DNA from: Alicycliphilus denitrificans K601
Lineage (GTDB): Bacteria > Pseudomonadota > Gammaproteobacteria > Burkholderiales > Burkholderiaceae_C
Direction of reading: 5' to 3'
Assembly (NCBI RefSeq): GCF_000204645.1
Contig: NC_015422.1
Location: forward strand, 2,249,001-2,313,000
DNA: 64,000 nt
The notes beneath the pieces are model-generated. The model was not told the DNA's origin. It made no database searches and saw only the letters and a program-made list of their open reading frames with translations. Made by a program: the position numbers and the translations under genes. Positions 37,499 through 45,985 of the stretch are shown in pieces. Positions within the stretch are counted from its first letter, which is position 1, and each line of letters starts with the position of its first letter.

Positions 37499-38005
37499 AT
37501 GAAGAAAAGCATCCTCATTTCCCTGTTTGCCGCTGCGGCGTTTCCGCTCGCTGCGCTGGCTGCCGGCACGCACGCGGGTGGCCACGACATGCCCGCCTCG
37601 CACGGCAACATGAGCATGTCGGAGCACAGTGCCATGTTCGGCCAGCCCGGCGATCCGGCCAAGGTCACGCGCACGATCGACGTGGTGATGAACGACAACA
37701 TGCGCTTTGAGCCCTCCACGATCGACGTGAAAGAAGGCGAGACCGTGCGCTTCATGGTGCGCAATGCTGGCAAGACAAGGCACGAAATGGTGCTCGGCTC
37801 GCTGGACGAATTGAAGGAGCACGCCAAGAAAATGCGCGCCAATCCCGGCATGGTGCACAGCGAGCCTAACCAGGTGAACCTCAAACCCGGCCAGCGCGGC
37901 ACGATGGTGTGGCAGTTCACCCAGCCGGGCAAGGTCGATTTTGCTTGCACCGAACCGGGACACCTTGAAGCCGGCATGGCCGGGCAAGTCGAGGTTGCTC
38001 ACTGA
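37499..38005 (+). CDS. copI: Cupredoxin (CopI-like) copper resistance protein
   Basis: 168 residues. Signal peptide MKKSILISLFAAAAFPLAALA, a His/Met-rich linker (HAGGHDMPASHGNMSMSEHS), then a plastocyanin-like fold. Type 1 ligands can be placed as the His in TRHEMVL, Cys in VDFACTEPGHLEAGM with its His, and the Met. It resembles CopI/CopC-type periplasmic cupredoxins that help Cu tolerance. Located 22 bases after copB, in the same operon. Confidence 0.9.
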   Translation: MKKSILISLFAAAAFPLAALAAGTHAGGHDMPASHGNMSMSEHSAMFGQPGDPAKVTRTIDVVMNDNMRFEPSTIDVKEGETVRFMVRNAGKTRHEMVLGSLDELKEHAKKMRANPGMVHSEPNQVNLKPGQRGTMVWQFTQPGKVDFACTEPGHLEAGMAGQVEVAH

Positions 38006-38059
38006 ACTGATCTTGCAAGTCTTTTTGAACCCTCATCGATTATTCCTTCAGAGATCATC

Positions 38060-38401
38060 GTGACCACCATCCAACGTCTGCTCACCATCTCCGCCCTGGC
38101 CATGGGCCTTGCCCTGCCGATGGCGGGCCATGCCCAAGTCAGCCCCAGTCCAGGTCAGGTGGCGGCGCCTGCGTCGGACTCCATGACCGATGGCGAGGTC
38201 AAGAAGATCGATCCGGACAACGGCAAGGTCACCCTCAAGCATGGAGACATCAAGAATCTGGACATGCCCGGAATGACCATGGTCTTCACCGTTCGTGACA
38301 AGGGCCAGCTCACCAAGCTCAAGCTCGGCGACAAGGTGCAATTCATGGTCGTCCAGGAAGGCGGAAAGATGGTTGTCACCGACATCCAACCTGCGCGCTG
38401 A
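38060..38401 (+). CDS. cusF: CusF-like periplasmic copper chaperone
   Basis: 113 residues from a GTG start. Signal peptide ends near GHA-Q. The OB-fold CusF domain has LKHGDIKNLDMPGMTMVFTV. E. coli CusF binds Cu(I) with His36, Met47, Met49 and a capping Trp44 (WPAMTM); here the Trp position is Met (MPGMTM), giving a possible third sulfur ligand. It would deliver Cu(I) to the CusCBA pump encoded downstream. The CusB protein of this island carries its own C-terminal CusF-like domain with the Trp form. Confidence 0.9.
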   Translation: MTTIQRLLTISALAMGLALPMAGHAQVSPSPGQVAAPASDSMTDGEVKKIDPDNGKVTLKHGDIKNLDMPGMTMVFTVRDKGQLTKLKLGDKVQFMVVQEGGKMVVTDIQPAR

Positions 38402-38475
38402 GCAGAGTCACAACCGCGCCGTGCCGCCGGGCGCGGCAGCCCTAGCCAACCCCTCCACCGTAAGAAGGAAGCATC

Positions 38476-38955
38476 ATGGTTCACATTCGTCATGCTCTGA
38501 TCGGTCTCTGTGTCGCTGCCGCCTCCGTGGGCGTGCTGGCGCAAGGCTCCGACGAGCACAAGGGCCACCACCCGGTGGAAACGACCGCCCCTGCGGCGGC
38601 AGCTCCGGCGTCGGCTGCAGCACCGCCATCGCAGGCCATGAGCCCGGACATGATGGCCGCGATGGAACAACGCATGCGGGCCATGCACGAAAAGATGGCT
38701 GCCGCCAAGACGCCCCAGGAGCGCCAGGCGTTGATGGCGGAACACATGAAGACCATGCAGGACGGCATGCGCATGATGGAGTCGATGCACAGCCAAATGG
38801 CATCGCGCAACCCGCGTGCCGGTATGGCTGGCATGCAGCACGACCCGCAAATGATGGAACGGCGCATGGCCATGATGGAGTCGATGATGCAGATGATGAT
38901 GGATCGAATGTCCACGCCACCGGCTTCCACTCCTTCCATGCCATCAGCAAAGTGA
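38476..38955 (+). CDS. Met-rich exported protein
   Basis: 159 residues. Signal peptide up to about VLAQG, a short His segment (SDEHKGHHP), a Pro/Ala linker, then an Met-rich helical region with about 30 methionines (MMAAMEQRMRAMHEKMAAAK; MQDGMRMMESMHSQMASRNP; MMESMMQMMMDRM). The Met and His content and position between cusF and DUF2933 indicate a periplasmic Cu(I) sponge. No named family is recognised. AAGGAAG precedes the start. Confidence 0.8.
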   Translation: MVHIRHALIGLCVAAASVGVLAQGSDEHKGHHPVETTAPAAAAPASAAAPPSQAMSPDMMAAMEQRMRAMHEKMAAAKTPQERQALMAEHMKTMQDGMRMMESMHSQMASRNPRAGMAGMQHDPQMMERRMAMMESMMQMMMDRMSTPPASTPSMPSAK

Positions 38956-38965
38956 GGAGTCCATC

Positions 38966-39244
38966 ATGACCCATGACCATGCATCCCATCCGCAGAGCGT
39001 GCAGTCCGGCGGGTTCTGGCGCTCGCGCTACGCCCTGGGTCTGCTCGTGTTCGGCGCCGTCGCCGGGTACTTCCTATGGACCGAGCACCGTGCCCACTTG
39101 GCGCAATGGTGGCCCTATGCCTTCCTGCTGGCCTGCCCGCTGATGCATGTCTTCATGCACAAGGGCCATGGTGATCATGGCGGCCACGGTGGTGGCTCCG
39201 GAGCCACTGGCCAGGGCACTGGACAAAACTCCGACAGGAGCTGA
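38966..39244 (+). CDS. DUF2933 membrane protein
   Basis: 92 residues starting 10 bases after the Met-rich gene. One or two membrane spans (YALGLLVFGAVAGYFLWTEH; WWPYAFLLACPLMHVFMH) lie between a His-rich start and the tail HKGHGDHGGHGGG. The CPLMHVFMHKGHGDHGGH pattern is the DUF2933 signature of small proteins in copper clusters. It may bind copper at the inner membrane. Function is unproven. Confidence 0.88.
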   Translation: MTHDHASHPQSVQSGGFWRSRYALGLLVFGAVAGYFLWTEHRAHLAQWWPYAFLLACPLMHVFMHKGHGDHGGHGGGSGATGQGTGQNSDRS

Positions 39245-39248
39245 GGCC

Positions 39249-39890
39249 ATGGAGCACACGGGATCGTCGTATGGTCTCTGGACCCTGGTGGTGCTCAACG
39301 TGGCGATCTTCGTCATGTTCGCCTTCAGCTTCTTCAAGCCGGCCAGTGCGCGCGACTGGCGCAGTTTCGGGGCGTTCACGGCCTTCATCGTTGCGTTGTT
39401 CGTGGAGATGTACGGTTTCCCGCTGACCATCTACTTCCTGTCGGGCTGGCTGGGCCAGAAGGTGCCGGGCGTGGATCTGCTGAACCACAACGCCGGCCAC
39501 CTGCTGGAACTGTTGTTCGGCTGGGGCGGCGACCCGCACCTTGGGCCCTTCCACATTCTCAGCTACCTGTTCATTGGCGGCGGCTTCTGGCTGCTGGCCG
39601 CGGCCTGGCCCGTACTCTATGAAGCCCAGAGGCAGAAGCGGCTGGCGCACACGGGTGTCTACGCCCGGGTGCGGCATCCGCAGTACATCGCCTTTGTGCT
39701 GATCATGTTCGGCTTTCTCCTGCAGTGGCCGACCCTGTTAACGCTGCTGATGTTCCCGGTGCTGGTACTGATGTATGCCCGGCTGGCACGCAGCGAGGAG
39801 CAGGAAAGCGCACGCCGTTTTGGCCAGGCCTGGCTGGACTATGCGTGCCGTGTGCCGCGTTTCATCCCGCGCTTGGGTGGCGGGGCATGA
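39249..39890 (+). CDS. Isoprenylcysteine methyltransferase-like membrane protein
   Basis: 213 residues from the ATG four bases after the DUF2933 stop. Four or five membrane spans. The C-terminal part has TGVYARVRHPQYIAFVLIMF and EEQESARRFGQAWLDYACRV, the RHP..(L) and E-E motifs of the ICMT/PEMT (SAM-dependent) fold. Bacteria lack prenylated CAAX proteins, so the substrate is something else, perhaps a lipid or a small thiol. It is often next to DUF2933 in metal operons, which suggests a linked but unknown role. Confidence 0.87.
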   Translation: MEHTGSSYGLWTLVVLNVAIFVMFAFSFFKPASARDWRSFGAFTAFIVALFVEMYGFPLTIYFLSGWLGQKVPGVDLLNHNAGHLLELLFGWGGDPHLGPFHILSYLFIGGGFWLLAAAWPVLYEAQRQKRLAHTGVYARVRHPQYIAFVLIMFGFLLQWPTLLTLLMFPVLVLMYARLARSEEQESARRFGQAWLDYACRVPRFIPRLGGGA

Positions 39891-39946
39891 GCCATGCATA
39901 TCCGGTGACCCGAAGGTGGCTGCAATGCTGAAAACAGGGAGATGTA

Positions 39947-40045
39947 ATGGATGACATCCCGCAGTACGTGGCCGACAGCCTGCGCGAGCAAGTGCAGCGT
40001 ACCAAGCAATTGGGTGCGGACATCAAGGCTATCGAAGTTCGATGA
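39947..40045 (+). CDS. Small open frame, unknown
   Basis: 32 codons reading MDDIPQYVADSLREQVQRTK and then QLGADIKAIEVR, preceded by GGGAG. Soluble, charged, helix-like. It may be a short protein or the decayed start of a longer gene. Nothing is recognised. The rest of the 39891-40145 gap has no other gene. Confidence 0.35.
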   Translation: MDDIPQYVADSLREQVQRTKQLGADIKAIEVR

Positions 40046-40145
40046 GGACGATTCGCCCGGGCGCCGATCAGACGAAGATCGAAACCGATCAACATCAAGC
40101 TGAGGCTAATCGGGGCACCACCATCAAGACTCACGGAGAGACACC

Positions 40146-40424
40146 ATGGAAACCATAGAACTCAAGGTCGCCGGCATGACCTGCGCTTCCTGCGCGATTT
40201 CGGTCAGCAAGGCGCTCAAGCGCGTGCCTGGCGTGGATGACGTGCATGTCGATCTGGCTCGCGGCACTGCGAGTGTCACCGGCGGCCAGACGTCACAGAG
40301 CACGCCAGCGCTGATCACTGCGTTATCTGTTGCGGGCTACGAGGCATCCGCCTCTTCGCCGCCGGCCAGCGCATCCGGTCACGGTGCCGGCCCGAAGGGA
40401 CACGGCGGCGGCTGCTGCCGCTGA
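40146..40424 (+). CDS. HMA-domain copper chaperone (CopZ-like)
   Basis: 92 residues. An HMA fold with the metal motif AGMTCASCAISVSKALKRV (GMTCxxC, the Cu(I) form), followed by a Gly/His/Cys tail ending GHGAGPKGHGGGCCR that adds a second metal site. It has no signal peptide, so it is cytoplasmic and would hand Cu(I) to the P-type ATPase at 42728-45196. The preceding gene gap contains CACGGAGAGACACC as ribosome site. Confidence 0.9.
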   Translation: METIELKVAGMTCASCAISVSKALKRVPGVDDVHVDLARGTASVTGGQTSQSTPALITALSVAGYEASASSPPASASGHGAGPKGHGGGCCR

Positions 40425-40433
40425 GGCTCAGCG

Positions 40434-42098
40434 ATGGACACAACGACAGACTCGCAGCGTATCGCTGCACCAGCTGCGCTGTTCGCTGCGTACTGGGGTG
40501 ACATGCTGTGGCGCGCCGTCGCGACCGGCGAAGTGCTGAGACAGCGGGCGAACAACATGACCGAACACGAAGCGGCAGGGATGCCGGTGCTGCTTCACTT
40601 CGAGTCAGAGCAGGTGGTCGACGGCCACGACATGCAGCCGGCGAGCAACTACCGGCTGCTTCGGGTTACGCGCTGCGGCACTGACGCCTTGGAGAAGCAC
40701 GTACGCAAGGGGGCGTCACCAGTGCTGGTGGTCGATCCGCGCGCCGGCCACGGCCCAGGCATCGGCGGCTTCAAGCGCGATTCCGAAGTCGGCATGGCCC
40801 TGCTCGAAGGCCATCCGGTGTACTTCGTGGTCTTCGATCCAGAGCCGGTCGAGGGACAGACGATGGGTGCGGTCGTGCAGACGCTGGCCGCATTCATTGA
40901 CATCGTGGCCAAGCGCCACCGAGGCAAGGCCCCGATCGTTTATGGCAACTGCCAAGGCGGTTGGGCGATCACGCTTGCGCTTTCGCATTGCGAGCATCGC
41001 GCCGCTTTGGCGGTGCTGAACGGTTCACCGTTGTCGTACTGGGCCGGTGAGAGGGGCATCAACCCGATGCGTCTCCTGGGCGGGTTCACTGGTGGCATCT
41101 GGCCGGCGCACTGGGTCTCCGACCTCGGTGCCGGACGCTTCGACGGCGCCTGGCTTGTCCAGAACTTCGAGGCATTGCGGCCGGAAGGCGTATTTAAGAA
41201 GTACGACACCTTGTTCGCGCAACCGGAGAGCGAGCGCGACCGTTTCCTGGAGTTCGAACGCTGGTGGAACGGCTTCTATCAGATCGCCCGCGAGGAAATG
41301 CTGTCGATTGCGGGTGATCTGTTTGTCGGCAACCATCTGGAGGACGGCGAGGTCGTCGTTGACGACCACTGCCGAGCGGACCTCAGACGCGTTGGCGCGC
41401 CCCTGATGATCTTCTGCTCCAACGGCGACAACATCACGCCGCCCCACCAGGCGCTCGGCTGGCTCAAGGCGGTATACCCGACGACCGCGGACCTGGTCGC
41501 CGCAGGTCAGCGCGTCGTCTACCTGATGCACCAGCACGTGGGCCACCTCGGGATATTCGTTTCCGCTGGAGTGGCGCGACGGGAGCACCGTGCCATCTTG
41601 CATCATGCCGAATCGATCCAGGCGCTCGATCCTGGTCTCTACGAGATGGTTCTGGACGACAGTACCTCTGCGGACTTGGCCGCAGGCGCGCGGTTCGAGC
41701 CGCGGCGACTGGAAGACCTGCCCTTCGATGCCAATCCAGCCGGGTTCGACAAGGTCGAGGTGCTTTCGGAGGCTACTGAGCGGTTCTATGCGCAGTGGGT
41801 GTCACCGTGGGTCCGCTTCGCCGTCACCCTCGAATCGGCTCGTGAGCTTCGGGCGCTGCACCCAATGCGCGTCAGCCGCAAGGTCTGGTCCGAGCAGGTG
41901 ACGCCCACCCTCGCGCTGTTGCCATGGATGCAGCGATGGCTTGAGCAATGCGGTGCACAGGGCCCTCATCGGGTCGTCAATCCGTGGTACCAGCTGGAGC
42001 GTGCCGGCGCAGACGCGGTTGAACAGGCGATGGAATCGTGGCGCAAGGGCCGCGATTTGTGGGCTGAGCTTGTGTTCGAGCAGGCCTATGCCAGCTAG
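40434..42098 (+). CDS. DUF3141 alpha/beta-hydrolase-like protein
   Basis: 554 residues. It matches the DUF3141 family, related to polyhydroxyalkanoate synthases: VLVVDPRAGHGPGIGGFKRD, VYFVVFDPEPVEGQTM, VYGNCQGGWAITLALSHCEH with the nucleophile-elbow GNCQGGW (Cys), LNGSPLSYWAGERGINPMRL, IFCSNGDNITPPHQALGWL (acid) and MHQHVGHLGIFVSAGVARRE (His). No membrane segment. Family members I recall are often about 750-800 residues with an extra C-terminal region; this one ends at the usual internal point VFEQAYAS, so that region is missing. It is tightly packed between a Cu chaperone (9 bases) and cytochrome c (8 bases), so it is part of the copper operon. Substrate unknown. Confidence 0.88.
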   Translation: MDTTTDSQRIAAPAALFAAYWGDMLWRAVATGEVLRQRANNMTEHEAAGMPVLLHFESEQVVDGHDMQPASNYRLLRVTRCGTDALEKHVRKGASPVLVVDPRAGHGPGIGGFKRDSEVGMALLEGHPVYFVVFDPEPVEGQTMGAVVQTLAAFIDIVAKRHRGKAPIVYGNCQGGWAITLALSHCEHRAALAVLNGSPLSYWAGERGINPMRLLGGFTGGIWPAHWVSDLGAGRFDGAWLVQNFEALRPEGVFKKYDTLFAQPESERDRFLEFERWWNGFYQIAREEMLSIAGDLFVGNHLEDGEVVVDDHCRADLRRVGAPLMIFCSNGDNITPPHQALGWLKAVYPTTADLVAAGQRVVYLMHQHVGHLGIFVSAGVARREHRAILHHAESIQALDPGLYEMVLDDSTSADLAAGARFEPRRLEDLPFDANPAGFDKVEVLSEATERFYAQWVSPWVRFAVTLESARELRALHPMRVSRKVWSEQVTPTLALLPWMQRWLEQCGAQGPHRVVNPWYQLERAGADAVEQAMESWRKGRDLWAELVFEQAYAS

Positions 42099-42106
42099 GA
42101 GATGTC

Positions 42107-42610
42107 ATGGCATTGAGAAACTTGCACCTGGGAGCCGCAGGTCTGCTGACCCTGCTGCTGGTGACTGGGGCGGGCTATTTCTCCCTGCGTGCCGGCGGCT
42201 GGCAGGCGCCGCCGCTGCTGCACAGCCTGCGCCCCGACGATCCCCAGGTGCTGCGCACCGGCGCCCGCATCTATGCGCAGCAATGTACAGCCTGCCATGG
42301 TGCCAAGGGCGAAGGGCAGCCGAACTGGCGCGAGCGCGGGCCCGATGGCCTGCTGCCTGCGCCGCCGCACGACGCGAGCGGCCACACCTGGCACCACCCG
42401 GACGAGCAACTGTTCGCCATCACCAAGTACGGACTGGCCAAGCTGATCAAACAACCCGACTACCGCACGGCCATGCCCATCTACGACGGAATGTTGAGCG
42501 ACGACGAGATCGTGACCACGCTGTCATGGATCAAGGCGCAATGGCCGCCAGAGGTAAGGCGTCGCCATGACGAAATCAACAATGAGTATCGAAAGTCGTT
42601 GGCCAGATAG
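42107..42610 (+). CDS. Membrane-anchored c-type cytochrome
   Basis: 167 residues. An uncleaved or cleaved N-terminal span (LGAAGLLTLLLVTGAGYFSL) precedes a class I cytochrome c domain. Haem motif CTACH in IYAQQCTACHGAKGEGQPNW; the sixth ligand is probably the Met of TAMPIYDGMLSDDEI. It follows the DUF3141 gene by 8 bases. In copper operons such a cytochrome could accept electrons from periplasmic Cu(I) oxidation; this is an inference. Confidence 0.9.
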   Translation: MALRNLHLGAAGLLTLLLVTGAGYFSLRAGGWQAPPLLHSLRPDDPQVLRTGARIYAQQCTACHGAKGEGQPNWRERGPDGLLPAPPHDASGHTWHHPDEQLFAITKYGLAKLIKQPDYRTAMPIYDGMLSDDEIVTTLSWIKAQWPPEVRRRHDEINNEYRKSLAR

Positions 42611-42727
42611 CGGCTCACAACGCCCGCGCCCGGGTACACGCGACGTACCCGCGCGGCAGAAGAACGACGCTTGACCTTGCCATGATGGCAAGCCTGAGAA
42701 TCGCAGCAAACCTACCAAGGATCTGGC

Positions 42728-45196
42728 ATGAACGACCACAACCATCCGCACGGCAAGACGGACAGGGCCGCCTTGAACGCGATCCCAACGGCGCCAGGCG
42801 CTGCCCATGCCATCGATGGCGCTAAGCCCGGGGCGCCAGATGCCGCCATTTCCTATGTCTGCCCCATGCACCCCGAGGTGCGGCAGGACCGCCCGGGGCG
42901 CTGTCCAAAGTGTCAGATGCTGCTGGTACCCGATGGTGAGGCGGCGCAGAGTCACCCCCACGCCCATCACCATCACCATCACCATCACCATCACCATCAA
43001 CACGGCCACCCCGCAGCCGGGCAGGCCCCGGCGGCTTCTGGCGCGGCGCCCCAGGAGACCCCGACCGGCACCATCTACACCTGCCCCATGCACCCCGAGA
43101 TCCGGCAGGACCACCCCGGCAACTGCCCGATCTGCGGCATGACGTTGGAGCCCTTGATTCCGTTGGACGAGGAAGACAACAGTGAACTCGTCGATTTCCA
43201 GCGCCGCTTCTGGTGGACGCTGCCGCTCTCAGTGAGCGTCACCGTCCTGGCCATGTTCGGCCATCGCCTGGGTTGGTTCGCCATGGCAACGCAGAGCTGG
43301 ATCGAGCTGGTGCTCTCGCTGCCCGTGGTGCTGTGGACCGGTTGGCCCTTCTTCGTACGCGGCTGGCAGTCTGTCATGAAACGCAGCCCGAATATGTGGA
43401 CGCTGATCGGCCTGGGCACGGCGGCGGCCTTTGTCTACAGCGTCGTCGCCACCATCGCGCCGGGCGTGTTCCCCGAGTCGTTTGTCGCCATGGGCCGCGT
43501 GGCCGTGTACTTCGAGGCGGCCGTGGTCATCATCTCCCTGACCATGCTGGGCCAGATCCTGGAGCTGAAGGCGCGCTCGCAGACCTCGGCGGCCATCAAG
43601 TCCCTGCTGGGCCTGGCGCCGAAAACCGCACGGCGTATCAACGCCGACGGCAGCGAGGAAGATGTGCCGCTTAGCCATGTCCATGTCGGCGATGTACTGC
43701 GCGTGCGCCCCGGCGAGAAGGTGCCCGTCGATGGCCTGGTGACCGAAGGTCACAGCGCGGTGGATGAATCCATGCTCACCGGAGAACCCATTCCCGTGAC
43801 CAAGCGCGCGGGCGACAAGCTGATCGGCGCCACGCTCAACACCAGCGGTGCACTGGTCATGCGCGCCGAGAAGGTCGGTGCGGCCACCATGCTGTCACAG
43901 ATTGTGCAGATGGTGGCCAATGCCCAGCGCTCCAAGGCGCCGATGCAGCGCATGGCCGACGTGGTGGCTGGCAAGTTCGTGCTGGTCGTCGTAGCGATCG
44001 CCGTCGCCACTTTCTTCGTCTGGGGCCTGTTCGGGCCCGAGCCCAGTTGGGTGTTCGGCCTGATCAACGCGGTGGCGGTGCTGATCATTGCCTGCCCCTG
44101 CGCACTGGGGCTGGCCACGCCGATGTCGGTGATGGTGGCCACGGGCCGCGCGGCCACGCAGGGCGTGCTGTTCCGCGATGCCGGCGCGATTGAGAAGCTG
44201 CGCGAGGTGAACACGCTGATCGTCGATAAGACCGGCACGCTCACGGAAGGCCGGCCTGCCTTTGACACGGTCATTGCCGCCCCGGGCTTCGCGTCGGACG
44301 AAGTGCTGCGGCTGGCCGCCAGCCTAGACCAGGGCAGCGAGCACCCGCTGGCCGATGCCATCGTCTCCGCGGCGCGCGCCAAGGGCCTGGATCTTGCCAA
44401 GCCGACCGACTTCGAATCGGGCAGCGGCATCGGCGTGCGCGGCACGGTCGAGGGCCGGCGCCTGGCGCTGGGCAATAGCGCGCTCATGGAGCAGGAGGGC
44501 GTCGACGTGGCGCCCCTGAAGCTTGACGCCGAGCGGCTGCGCGGCGAGGGCGCGAGCGTCATGCACCTGGCCGTCGATGGGCACCTGGCCGGCCTGCTGG
44601 CCGTGACCGATCCCGTCAAGCCGAGCACGCCCGAGGCCATCCGCACGCTGCACGCCAGTGGCCTGCGCATCGTCATGGCCACGGGCGACGGCCTGACCAC
44701 CGCGCGCGCCGTGGGCACCCGCCTGGGCATCGACGAGGTGCATGGCGAAGTCAAGCCGGCCGACAAGCTGGCCCTGGTCGAGCGGCTGCAGCACGACGGC
44801 CATGTGGTGGCCATGGCCGGCGATGGCATCAACGACGCACCGGCGCTGGCCCGGGCCGACGTGGGCGTGGCCATGGGCACCGGTACCGACGTGGCGATGA
44901 ACAGCGGCCAGGTGACGCTCGTCAAGGGCGACCTGCGCGGCATCGCGGCGGCGCGCGAGATCTCCACGAGCACGGTGCGCAACATGCGCCAGAACCTGCT
45001 GTTTGCCTTCGTCTACAACGGCATCGGCGTGCCGATCGCCGCCGGCGTGCTTTATCCCATCACGGGCTGGTTGCTGTCCCCATTGATTGCAGCCCTGGCC
45101 ATGAGTCTGAGCTCGGCCTCGGTGATCTTCAACGCACTGCGGCTACGGGGCGAGCCGCAGACAGCAAAAATTCCAAGCAAGGAGGACGCATCATGA
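42728..45196 (+). CDS. copF: Copper-exporting P1B-type ATPase with His-rich N-terminus
   Basis: 822 residues. Two heavy-metal-binding (CPMHPE...C..CxM type) domains at about 38-66 and 115-142 ([40 protein letters not shown]) flank a His tract at about 76-97. No GMxCxxC HMA domain is present. Eight membrane spans follow with the IACPCALG metal site (C456, C458), the DKTGTLTEG phosphorylation Asp at residue 500, [16 protein letters not shown] with the HP motif, and [10 protein letters not shown]. It exports cytoplasmic Cu(I) or Ag(I). The small membrane gene downstream overlaps its stop by ATGA. Confidence 0.95.
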   Translation: MNDHNHPHGKTDRAALNAIPTAPGAAHAIDGAKPGAPDAAISYVCPMHPEVRQDRPGRCPKCQMLLVPDGEAAQSHPHAHHHHHHHHHHHQHGHPAAGQAPAASGAAPQETPTGTIYTCPMHPEIRQDHPGNCPICGMTLEPLIPLDEEDNSELVDFQRRFWWTLPLSVSVTVLAMFGHRLGWFAMATQSWIELVLSLPVVLWTGWPFFVRGWQSVMKRSPNMWTLIGLGTAAAFVYSVVATIAPGVFPESFVAMGRVAVYFEAAVVIISLTMLGQILELKARSQTSAAIKSLLGLAPKTARRINADGSEEDVPLSHVHVGDVLRVRPGEKVPVDGLVTEGHSAVDESMLTGEPIPVTKRAGDKLIGATLNTSGALVMRAEKVGAATMLSQIVQMVANAQRSKAPMQRMADVVAGKFVLVVVAIAVATFFVWGLFGPEPSWVFGLINAVAVLIIACPCALGLATPMSVMVATGRAATQGVLFRDAGAIEKLREVNTLIVDKTGTLTEGRPAFDTVIAAPGFASDEVLRLAASLDQGSEHPLADAIVSAARAKGLDLAKPTDFESGSGIGVRGTVEGRRLALGNSALMEQEGVDVAPLKLDAERLRGEGASVMHLAVDGHLAGLLAVTDPVKPSTPEAIRTLHASGLRIVMATGDGLTTARAVGTRLGIDEVHGEVKPADKLALVERLQHDGHVVAMAGDGINDAPALARADVGVAMGTGTDVAMNSGQVTLVKGDLRGIAAAREISTSTVRNMRQNLLFAFVYNGIGVPIAAGVLYPITGWLLSPLIAALAMSLSSASVIFNALRLRGEPQTAKIPSKEDAS
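42964..43008 (+). repeat. CAT/CAC trinucleotide tract coding for poly-His
   Basis: Within the ATPase gene, alternating cat and cac codons form a short tandem tract that encodes about eleven consecutive histidines plus neighbours. Slippage here would change the number of metal-binding His residues in whole-codon steps, without frameshift if in units of three. Confidence 0.7.
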
Positions 45197-45432
45197 TGTA
45201 CGGAATCGAATGGAACGGGTGGTTTGGCCTGCATTGGCTGACGATGCTGCTGGGCGCGGTGCTGATTGTGCTGCCGTTCTGGAAGATCTTCGCCAAGGCC
45301 GGATTTCCGGGCTGGTTCGGCCTGCTCATGGTCGTGCCCCTGGTCAACCTGATCGCGTTGTACGTGCTGGCGTTCTCGGAGTGGCCGGGGTCCAGGCGCG
45401 CTGCCGCCGAAACGCTGCCGGGCCCTCGGTAA
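45193..45432 (+). CDS. Small membrane protein, copper operon
   Basis: 79 residues, starting in the last codons of the ATPase gene (ATGATG overlapping TGA). Two membrane spans: [20 protein letters not shown] and [20 protein letters not shown]. The pattern [20 protein letters not shown] is familiar from short uncharacterised inner-membrane proteins. It is translationally coupled to the ATPase and may be a subunit or assembly helper. No named family is assigned. Confidence 0.7.
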   Translation: MMYGIEWNGWFGLHWLTMLLGAVLIVLPFWKIFAKAGFPGWFGLLMVVPLVNLIALYVLAFSEWPGSRRAAAETLPGPR

Positions 45433-45451
45433 GAGCAGCGCACATCCGACC

Positions 45452-45910
45452 ATGGCTTGCATCCGAAGTATCGTCACGCACTGGGGCCGCCGGATCGTCG
45501 GCGGCTTGGTCGCGGCCCTGCTGTTCTCGCAGATGGCGCTGGCGATGTATGCCTGCCCCACGCCGGATGCGGACGCGCACGCGGCATCGATGCAGATGGC
45601 GGGCATGGCCATGGACGAAGCCGCCGGCATGTCCGCCATGCCGGGTTGTCATGCCATGCCAGGGACGATGGACGACGAGTCCCCGCAGTTGTGCCGTGTC
45701 CATTGCAGCGGTGACGCCAAGCCCGCACCGTCTCCGCAAGGACTGGACGTCCCATCTACTGCGGCGGCCCATGCGGTCTGGATTGCCTACCTGCTTCCCG
45801 GGGTGTTCGACCCGCAGTCCTCGACCGGCGCCAGGGCTGACCCAGCGTGGCTCGACCACCGAACGGGTTCTCTTCCCCTCTATCTCACTTTCCAAGTCCT
45901 GCGCAATTGA
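45452..45910 (+). CDS. Exported Met/Cys/His-rich protein (CopL-like)
   Basis: 152 residues. One N-terminal hydrophobic segment (IVGGLVAALLFSQMALAMYA), then a Met-rich run (MQMAGMAMDEAAGMSAMPGC, HAMPGTM) and a Cys-His pair pattern SPQLCRVHCSGD. This resembles CopL/DUF2946-type proteins next to copper operons, which bind Cu and may regulate. It lies 19 bases after the small membrane gene and before cusC. The family name is tentative. Confidence 0.65.
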   Translation: MACIRSIVTHWGRRIVGGLVAALLFSQMALAMYACPTPDADAHAASMQMAGMAMDEAAGMSAMPGCHAMPGTMDDESPQLCRVHCSGDAKPAPSPQGLDVPSTAAAHAVWIAYLLPGVFDPQSSTGARADPAWLDHRTGSLPLYLTFQVLRN

Positions 45911-45985
45911 CACCCCAGGTCGTGCCCGCCGTGCATTGACACGGCAGCACACGTGACTTCGTGGCTATCAATTTCGAGGACCATC

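Noticed and set aside
42964..43008. CRISPR-like short repeats
   Set aside because: The repeat is an in-frame cat/cac codon tract inside the ATPase gene, with no spacers. No CRISPR array or cas gene is seen anywhere in the window.
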